Shown here one piece after another: positions 1 to 8,603 of a stretch of DNA of 8,603 bases (position 1 is the first letter of the stretch; each line of letters begins with the position of its first letter). The notes under the pieces were generated by a model. The model ran no database searches. It saw only the letters and a program-made list of their open reading frames with translations, and was not told the DNA's origin. Source of the stretch: Acidobacteriota bacterium (GTDB lineage: Bacteria; Acidobacteriota; Terriglobia; Bryobacterales; Bryobacteraceae); NCBI GenBank assembly GCA_947505565.1, contig CANNLB010000060.1:1-8603 (forward strand), given 5' to 3'. A program made the position numbers and the translations under genes.

Positions 1-629
1 CGGCGCACCAGATAGACGTGGAGGAAGATCAGCAATGCGGTGACCGCAGGAAGAATCAGCACGTGGGCACCGTAGAAGCGGGCAAACGTGACCGCCCCTA
101 TCTGGCCGTCCTGGCTGCCAAGCAGCGTCAGGATATAGGGGCCCATGAACGGAGCCTTGGCGGCGATCTGGGTGGTCACCACCGTGCCCCAGTACGCCCG
201 GTTGTCCCACGGCAGTAAATAGCCCGTGAGCCCGAAGCCGAGGGTCAACAGCAGAAGCACAACGCCGAGCATCCAAGTCGCTTCGCGGGGTTTCTTGTAC
301 CCACCCCACAGAAAGACCTGCAGCATGTGGAGGACGACGATGCAGATCATCATACTGGCGCCCCAATGATGGAGACCGCGCATGAGCCGTCCGGCCGTGA
401 GCTCGGTCAGGATGTAGCGGAGGCTGCTATGCGCCTCACTCGTCGTCGGCGCATAGTTCATCGCGAGCATGATGCCGGTGAACGCTTGCACCAGGAAAAG
501 GAACATCGCGATGCTACCGAAGACTTGATGCCAACCGCTGGACGCGGGGATGTCTTCGTTCAAAAAATGGTTGATGCCGGATTCGAGGCCGGTGCGGTCC
601 TCAATCCAGGCGCGAGCGGATTTGATCAT
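1..629 (-). CDS. Cytochrome b, N-terminal part (b6-like), partial at left edge
   Basis: This is the membrane core of a cytochrome bc quinol oxidoreductase, which oxidises quinol and passes electrons to the Rieske protein and to two b haems. My reverse-strand translation gives about 209 residues from ATG 629 (begins MIKSARAWIE) and runs off the window. Four haem-ligand histidines are visible: His87 and His101 in helix B (LHHWGASMM, then LHM), and His189 and His204 in helix D (RFYGAH, then FLHVYLVRR). The helix D spacing of 15 is the b6/Bacillus QcrB type, not the 14 of mitochondrial cytochrome b. The PWDNRAYWGT segment matches the conserved PWD..YW region after helix C. Hydrophobic helices lie at about 38-58, 84-106, 117-139 and 183-208. 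There is no Cys where b6 has Cys35, so covalent haem cn is unlikely. The start is 2 nt after the Rieske stop, with a weak AAGG upstream. Whether the gene is a split b6 or a full-length b cannot be seen. Confidence 0.95.
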   Translation of the reverse strand, partial: MIKSARAWIEDRTGLESGINHFLNEDIPASSGWHQVFGSIAMFLFLVQAFTGIMLAMNYAPTTSEAHSSLRYILTELTAGRLMRGLHHWGASMMICIVVLHMLQVFLWGGYKKPREATWMLGVVLLLLTLGFGLTGYLLPWDNRAYWGTVVTTQIAAKAPFMGPYILTLLGSQDGQIGAVTFARFYGAHVLILPAVTALLIFLHVYLVR

Positions 630-631
630 GA

Positions 632-1129
632 CTAGGCCTTGTCGGACTGGCGAACTTCGCCGAGGAGAATGGTCGTGCCGTCGATCTTGATGTCGAACCG
701 GTCGAGGGCGCGAGGTGCGGGGCCGGCGAGCACTTTGCCATCGGTACCGAAGCTGGAGGTATGGCAGGGGCAGGCGAAGTTTTTCGCAGCACCGTCCCAA
801 CTGATGGCGCAGCCGAGATGGGTGCAGATAGGCGAGTAGGCGACCACTTGTTTTTCCCCGGTTTTGATCATCCAGGCGCTAGCCTTTTCTTTCACCTGCT
901 TCCAGCCATCGCGGCGGACACGTTCAAAAACGACTTGCTCGGGGACGTTCGGTTCCAGTTTGGCGATGTCGCCGGCGGAGACCCACTCAGCGGGACGTTT
1001 ATGTTTCGAGCCACCGAGGAGATAGCCTACTGTGGGCAGGGCGAGGGCGGCGGAGATGAGGCCCATCAGGCCGGTGATTGAGGCGACGAGAAAACTGCGG
1101 CGCGGCTCCGAGGGTGAAGTCGACTTCAT
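632..1129 (-). CDS. Rieske [2Fe-2S] protein of a cytochrome bc complex
   Basis: This is the Rieske subunit, which takes the first electron from quinol at the Qo site and carries it to cytochrome c. Counted from ATG 1129 it has 165 residues. The N-terminus carries a twin-arginine motif (PRRSFL, about residues 9-14) followed by a hydrophobic stretch to about residue 39, as expected for a TAT-exported, membrane-anchored Rieske protein. The cluster motifs are intact: CTHLGC (Cys102, His104, Cys107) and CPCH (Cys120, Cys122, His123). After the second motif the sequence is TSSF: the serine that hydrogen-bonds the cluster is kept (Ser125), but the usual tyrosine is Phe127. Cytochrome b follows 2 nt downstream, so the two are co-transcribed. 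An in-frame GTG at 1135 would add two residues. Neither start has a well-placed ribosome binding site, and I prefer the ATG. Function is certain; the exact start is not. Confidence 0.95.
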   Translation of the reverse strand: MKSTSPSEPRRSFLVASITGLMGLISAALALPTVGYLLGGSKHKRPAEWVSAGDIAKLEPNVPEQVVFERVRRDGWKQVKEKASAWMIKTGEKQVVAYSPICTHLGCAISWDGAAKNFACPCHTSSFGTDGKVLAGPAPRALDRFDIKIDGTTILLGEVRQSDKA

Positions 1130-1169
1130 ATTCACCAGTATAAATTGGATTCGATTGACGGGATTGTGA

Positions 1170-1198
1170 AATATCTAACCCGGCAGAAAAGTTTTCAA
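1170..1198 (-). promoter_or_regulatory. Possible sigma-70-like promoter for Rieske-cytochrome b
   Basis: On the minus strand TTGAAA (1198-1193) is followed, after exactly 17 nt, by GATATT (1175-1170), a 4/6 match to the -10 consensus. It lies over the last codons and stop of the sulfatase gene and about 40 nt before the Rieske start, so the respiratory genes could be transcribed independently of the nitrogen genes. Short matches like this arise by chance. Confidence 0.25.
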
Positions 1199-2493
1199 GT
1201 GGGTCCGGATTTTCAATTGTTGACCCCATAGATTAGAGTTTTCCAGTGGATCGACCTGGAGGTCGAAGAGCTGGGGTTCCTTCTCGTAGCCTTCGATCAG
1301 CTTGTGGCGACCGTCCCAAACCATGCGCCACTCTTCGAGCGCGGCGACAAGGTGGGACCGGTGGACATGGGTGCGCCCGGCCAGTAAAGGGCCCAGCGAG
1401 CGGCTGTCCATGCCGGTGGGCTTACGGACGTTGGCGTAGTCAAGGAACGTCGCCGTCAAGTCGTGCAGTGACACAAGGGCCTTAGACTCGCCGCGGGCTT
1501 TCACGCCGGGTCCGGCCACGACCATAGGAATGCCAACGGAGGCTTGATACGGAACGTGCTTGCCCCATCGATTATGGTCGCCGAGCATTTCGCCGTGGTC
1601 GGAGGAGAAAATCACGATCGTGTCGTCGAGTTCGCCGCGCTTCTCGACCGCGGCGAGAATCTCTCCAATGCCCCGATCGATGTTCTCGCACATGGCGGAG
1701 TAGTTCTGCCGGATGGCGAGATGATGCGGAGCTTCGTATTGAGTATTGCGATTGGGCTGGGGATAAGCACGGTCACGCACCGTTTTTTCCATTCTGGCGG
1801 TGATATCGACGGGGCTATGGGGGCCGGTGAAGTTCACCGCCAAGTGCCATGGCTGGTTCGCCGGGGCGGCGTTGAGTAGGGTCTGGGCGTTGCGGGTGAT
1901 GAAGTTATCGCAGTAGAGCGCATCAGGCAGAGGGGTGGCGTAGGTGCCGACGTATCCTTTGCGGCCTTTCATGTCCCGGACGTGGATTTCAGCCTGCCCT
2001 TGGTCGTGCAGCAACTTCATGTACGGGTCTTTCGGAACGAGGGCCCCGCTATTGACGGCATCGCCTTTGCCCGCGTTGTCGATGGCGTCAGAGAAGCCCC
2101 ATTCACGGACGAGACGACGGCCGTCAAGGCCCCATTCCTGGGTTTTTTTATGCAGATCGAGTTTGCCGCAGCCCATGACGTGGTAGCCGGAGTCCCGCAG
2201 GAGTTGGTAGTAGGTGGCCTGGGCGAGCGGATAGTTGTCGCCATTGTTGACGACACCGCAACGCCGGTAATCGAAGCCAGAGGCGAGGCAGGCACGGGCC
2301 GGAGCGCACAAAGGCGAAGGGGTGATCGCGCGGGAGAACCGAACGCCGCGGGCAATGAGCTTTTCAAGGTTCGGCAGACGCAAAGGAACTGCCGGCTGAC
2401 CGGGCATCCAGTCCGGGCGCCATTGGTCCGGGAGCAGAAGCAACAGATTCGGCCGACGGGGCGCGGCGAGAGAGGCCAGAACCGTCCGGCGAC

Positions 2494-2509
<16 letters not shown>
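1175..2509 (-). CDS. Sulfatase, arylsulfatase A-like (alkaline phosphatase superfamily)
   Basis: This is a 444-residue member of the type I sulfatase family, which hydrolyses sulfate esters using a formylglycine made from an active-site Cys by FGE. The modification motif is CAPAR (Cys68, Pro70, Arg72), followed by ACLASG. Other active-site elements are visible: PDQ near residues 27-29 (first metal ligand), GPHSP with His231, SSDHGEMLGDH (Asp304, His305) and Lys317 in RWGKH. The usual C-terminal sulfatase block (WRMVWDGRHKL, then LFDLQVDPLE) is present. The N-terminus reads SRRTVL, a twin-arginine-like motif, but the hydrophobic stretch after it is only about nine residues before the core begins at RRPNLLLLLPDQ. 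A longer start is impossible because an in-frame TGA lies at 2515-2513. The start overlaps the glnD end by 16 nt in another frame, which suggests translational coupling; GGGTG lies a few bases upstream. The substrate cannot be told, and another sulfo- or phosphonate-ester hydrolase of the superfamily is possible. Confidence 0.93.
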
Positions 2510-6681
<4,172 letters not shown>

Positions 6682-6686
6682 AAACA

Positions 6687-6690
6687 CCTC
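6687..6690 (-). promoter_or_regulatory. Ribosome binding site of amt
   Basis: GAGG on the minus strand lies 5 nt before ATG 6681. Its last base is the first base of the alternative GTG start at 6687, which argues for the ATG as the real start. Confidence 0.55.
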
Positions 6691-6741
6691 AAGTGGAGTG
6701 GAGAGTGTGAACAGTCATGCAAACAGGGCAGGCTGGCAACA

Positions 6742-6761
6742 ATGCTTTGCTTGATAAGCAT
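6742..6761. repeat. Inverted repeat ATGCTT-N8-AAGCAT
   Basis: Two perfect 6 bp arms (6742-6747 and 6756-6761) flank an 8 bp spacer, about 60-80 bp upstream of the amt start. It may be an operator or a hairpin in the amt leader RNA. It is short enough to be chance. Confidence 0.35.
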
Positions 6762-6820
6762 GCGACATCTGTATCCCGATGGGAATTCAAACTTTTCTAT
6801 TCAGTCAATTGAAATTATCT

Positions 6821-6835
6821 ATTGGCTATTCCAAT
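6821..6835. repeat. Inverted repeat ATTGG-N5-CCAAT
   Basis: Perfect 5 bp arms (6821-6825 and 6831-6835) around CTATT lie in the AT-rich part of the intergenic region, 75 bp before the porin start. The shape fits a dimeric regulator site, but I do not recognise a known operator. Confidence 0.3.
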
Positions 6836-6872
6836 CCGGTGTTGGTTATTCTGCGGGGGAACCGTGTCGTTC

Positions 6873-6878
6873 TATATT
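6873..6878 (+). promoter_or_regulatory. Possible -10 element for the porin gene
   Basis: TATATT matches the -10 consensus at 5/6 positions and would give a leader of about 25 nt before ATG 6910. The -35 position (TTCTGC, 18 nt upstream) is poor, so an activator or a different sigma factor would be needed. The call is weak. Confidence 0.25.
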
Positions 6879-6909
6879 CACTCGAATCACACCTGGAGAC
6901 ATCCTTCAA

Positions 6910-8019
6910 ATGAAGACCCCCCTGAATTCCACGCTCATCGCACTGTCTGTGGCGACTTTTGGCCTCGTGGCGCAGACCACTGCCACCGCTCCAGACCCCG
7001 CGCCCGCGGCCCCGGCCCCTTGGACAATGGGTGCCATCAAAATCAGCGGCCTGATCGACGGCTACTACAGCAAAAGCTTCAACAACCCCGCCTCTGGGAA
7101 TAACGTCCTCCGCAACTTCGACGTAAAAGCAAACCAGATGACCCTGAACATGACGAAGCTAACTTTCGAGCACGACGCTGACCCGGTCGGCTTCAAACTC
7201 GATCTCGGGTTCGGTCGCGCTTGGGAGGTCTTCCACGCCACTGACCCCGCAAAGAGCGTAATACAATACATTCCGCAGGCCTACGTTAGCTTCAAGCCCA
7301 AAAATGCGGGTGACCTCCAGATCGACTTCGGCAAATTTTACACCTCCGCCGGCGCTGAACTTACCGAAACGCACCTCGCCTGGAATTACTCCCGCGGATA
7401 CTTATACGCCAACGGCCCCTACTATCACATGGGCCTCCGAGTCACCAAGCCGCTCACTAAGTCCTTTACCGCTGGTTTCCAACTCGTCAACGGCTGGAAC
7501 AACGTCGAAGACAACAATTCTGGCAAGACCATCGGGTTCACCACCGCCTGGACCGGCAAAAAAGTCTCCTGGTACAACAATTACTACACCGGCCCCGAAA
7601 AGAACGGCACCAACAAAGGCTTCCGAAACTTCTTCGACACGGTGTTGAACATCAACCCGAACGACATGACGAGCATGTACGTCAATTTCGACTACGGGGC
7701 CGACAAGCGTCTGTCGGGTGGCCAGAGCACCTGGGTCGCCATCGGATTTGCTTCCAAGTTCCAGATCAGCAAGACGATCGCCATAACGCCGCGCTATGAG
7801 CACTACAACGACCGCGACGGGTTCATCACCGGCACCGCGCAGAAGTTGAACACGTTCACGATGACCGGTGAGTACAAGTGGATGAAGGGTCTCCTCAGCC
7901 GCTTGGAATACCGGCGGGACTGGTCCAACCGGGCCTTCTTTGATCGGGGTAACGAAAACGCTAGCGCCAAAGCCCAGTCCACCATCCTGATCGGCATGGT
8001 CGCGTTCTTCGGCCAATAG
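6910..8019 (+). CDS. Outer-membrane beta-barrel porin, BBP2/OmpL-like
   Basis: This 369-residue protein has a signal peptide (MKTPLNSTLIALSVATFGLVAQ, cleaved near 21-22), then an Ala/Pro-rich linker (about 25-38), then a barrel rich in alternating polar and aromatic strands. The opening ISGLIDGYYSKSFNNP, followed by LRNFDVKANQMTLNMTKLTFEH, is the pattern I associate with the putative beta-barrel porin-2 family (Pfam bbp2). Further strand-like segments end in Tyr/Trp/Phe, such as QAYVSF, LQIDFGKFYT, SWYNNYYTG, MYVNFDYG, ITPRYEHYN and RLEYRRDW. The last strand is STILIGMVAFF, ending in GQ rather than a terminal Phe. A porin passing small solutes across the outer membrane is likely; its position divergent from amt-glnB suggests nitrogen compounds, but that is inference. 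The start ATG 6910 has GGAG 11 nt upstream. The frame is open far upstream into antisense amt, but the signal peptide fixes the start here. Confidence 0.85.
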   Translation: MKTPLNSTLIALSVATFGLVAQTTATAPDPAPAAPAPWTMGAIKISGLIDGYYSKSFNNPASGNNVLRNFDVKANQMTLNMTKLTFEHDADPVGFKLDLGFGRAWEVFHATDPAKSVIQYIPQAYVSFKPKNAGDLQIDFGKFYTSAGAELTETHLAWNYSRGYLYANGPYYHMGLRVTKPLTKSFTAGFQLVNGWNNVEDNNSGKTIGFTTAWTGKKVSWYNNYYTGPEKNGTNKGFRNFFDTVLNINPNDMTSMYVNFDYGADKRLSGGQSTWVAIGFASKFQISKTIAITPRYEHYNDRDGFITGTAQKLNTFTMTGEYKWMKGLLSRLEYRRDWSNRAFFDRGNENASAKAQSTILIGMVAFFGQ

Positions 8020-8023
8020 CACA

Positions 8024-8057
8024 ACAACCCGGCCGCGGAATTCCGCGGCCGGGTTGT
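8024..8057 (+). terminator. Perfect 34 bp palindrome, probable terminator of the porin gene
   Basis: Arms 8024-8040 and 8041-8057 are exact reverse complements, 17 bp each, with no spacer, centred on GAATTC. In RNA this gives a very stable, GC-rich stem of about 15 bp with an AAUU loop, starting 4 nt after the porin stop. No run of T follows (the next bases are GTCAATGGG), so it is not a textbook intrinsic terminator. It may act in mRNA 3' protection, or need Rho. Confidence 0.7.
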
Positions 8058-8324
8058 GTCAATGGGTTCTATTGCGCCCCGCGCTGGACCCGACGGCGTC
8101 GTCAAGTGGCACTTGCTACATTCCTGGAAGTTGACCGGGTATCGCGGCGACCGACTGTGGATTTTATGGATCCGGATATCAATCGGCCCATACGGTCAAA
8201 CGATAGCGGCGCATGTCAGCCGATTCGACAGCCCGTGCAGGACTTTGCCGAGTGGCGACTCGCCCGTGGGGCTGGTATTGCGCCCGATCGTCGGCACAAA
8301 CGGAGGCGGGCCGGCGGCGCAGAC
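8058..8324. other. Intergenic region without a supportable gene
   Basis: The open frames on both strands here have no family resemblance and no ribosome binding sites, and I read them as non-coding. A small hairpin CGAGT-GGCG-ACTCG lies at 8249-8262; it could end transcription of the leftward gene at 8325 but lacks a T-tract. No tRNA or other RNA was recognised. Confidence 0.5.
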
Positions 8325-8603
8325 TTAGTTCTCCGCCGTGGCCGCCCGGTTCAGAGCTGCCCCGCCCCACTCCCGACGAGCCTTCATCGCCAAGGCATTC
8401 GTCCCCGGCTTCACATCGGCCGGCAGCGCGAACGCCACAATTACTGCCCTCCACCGACGCCGAAAAACTCTCCGCCGCCGGGCTCAAGAGCCCTGGAAGC
8501 TGCAGGACCTTGGTCGGGATCTTGAGCCGATCCGTCGGGCCGTCCATCGTCGAGATCAAGTCCGACTCGCGATGTTTCAGGCCGCAGTAGAGTATCGGCT
8601 CCA
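8325..8603 (-). pseudogene. 3' end of an unidentified gene, apparently frameshifted, partial at right edge
   Basis: Two minus-strand frames together look like one coding sequence. From 8601 down to about 8443 one frame reads EPILYCGLKHRESDLIS, MDGPTDRLKIPTKVLQL, PGLLSPAAESFSASVEGS, with almost all codons ending in G or C. From about 8441 to the TAA at 8327-8325 the neighbouring frame reads VIVAFALPADVKPGTNAL then AMKARREWGGAALNRAATAEN, again with strongly GC-rich third positions. Each frame loses its coding look where the other begins: the downstream frame has a TGA at 8486-8484, and the upstream frame continues with Cys/Gly/Arg-rich text. Dropping one base near 8441 (AGTAAT to AGTAT) would join them as ...VEGS-IVAFALPADV.... 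I do not recognise the family; the GTNALAM pattern is faintly like a beta-sandwich edge. It may be a decayed gene, a real frameshift or a sequencing error. Confidence 0.45.

Larger units (their letters stand above)
6682..6909. promoter_or_regulatory. Shared intergenic control region between amt and the porin gene
   Basis: The 228 bp between the two divergent starts must hold both promoters. Roughly 6781-6880 is clearly richer in A and T than the flanking genes. It contains two short inverted repeats (listed separately), the palindrome TCAATTGA at 6805-6812 and the palindrome GAATTC at 6783-6788. I found no convincing sigma-54 element and no NtrC-type TGCAC...GTGCA pair, so the expected nitrogen control is not demonstrated by the sequence. 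Confidence 0.6.

Noticed and set aside
6733..6751. Sigma-54-like TGGCA...TTGC upstream of the porin gene
   Set aside because: The GG and GC elements are 12 bases apart instead of the required 10, and the next possible GC is 7 apart.
8104..8120. TGGCACTTGC as a sigma-54 promoter
   Set aside because: TTGC directly follows TGGCAC with no spacer, and the correct -12 position reads AT.
8106..8590. Several overlapping open frames on both strands (8106-8525, 8213-8590, 8179-8559)
   Set aside because: Arg/Pro/Ser-rich text without family resemblance; they cross the region where minus-strand coding signal in two other reading segments ends at TAA 8325.

Overview
The window is a GC-rich chromosomal stretch of a Gram-negative bacterium with a twin-arginine system and an outer membrane. 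Gene content and protein style (a menaquinol-type cytochrome bc module, an Amt carrier with a cleavable signal peptide, signal peptides ending around LLAQ/LVAQ, a periplasmic-type sulfatase and a BBP2-like porin) suggest Acidobacteriota, perhaps the Solibacter/Bryobacter group. That placement is inference by impression; no phylogenetic marker is present.

Layout: everything from 1 to 6681 is on the minus strand. In transcription order it reads amt (ammonium channel), glnB (PII), glnD (PII uridylyltransferase), a sulfatase, a Rieske Fe-S protein and the N-terminal part of cytochrome b, which runs off the left edge. Spacing is tight throughout: amt-glnB 17 nt apart, glnB-glnD overlapping by 29 nt, glnD-sulfatase overlapping by 16 nt, a 45 nt gap before Rieske, and 2 nt between Rieske and cytochrome b. 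Divergent from amt, after an AT-richer 228 bp intergenic region, is a plus-strand outer-membrane beta-barrel gene (6910-8019), followed by a perfect 34 bp palindrome that is probably its terminator. The right end (8325-8603) holds the 3' end of an unidentified minus-strand gene that appears to be frameshifted.

The genes form two working units. Amt, PII and GlnD make up a complete ammonium-uptake and nitrogen-sensing module: GlnD uridylylates PII at Tyr51 according to nitrogen status, and PII gates Amt and other targets. The divergent porin is a candidate outer-membrane entry route for the same module. Rieske and cytochrome b begin a respiratory quinol-oxidising complex with b6-like haem spacing. 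The sulfatase sits between the two units with no obvious functional link.

No RNA genes, insertion sequences, CRISPR arrays or phage genes were seen. The core genes are ordinary. The points worth a second look are the porin/ammonium pairing, the Rieske Tyr-to-Phe change, the stunted sulfatase export signal, the coupled overlaps and the split reading frame at the right edge.
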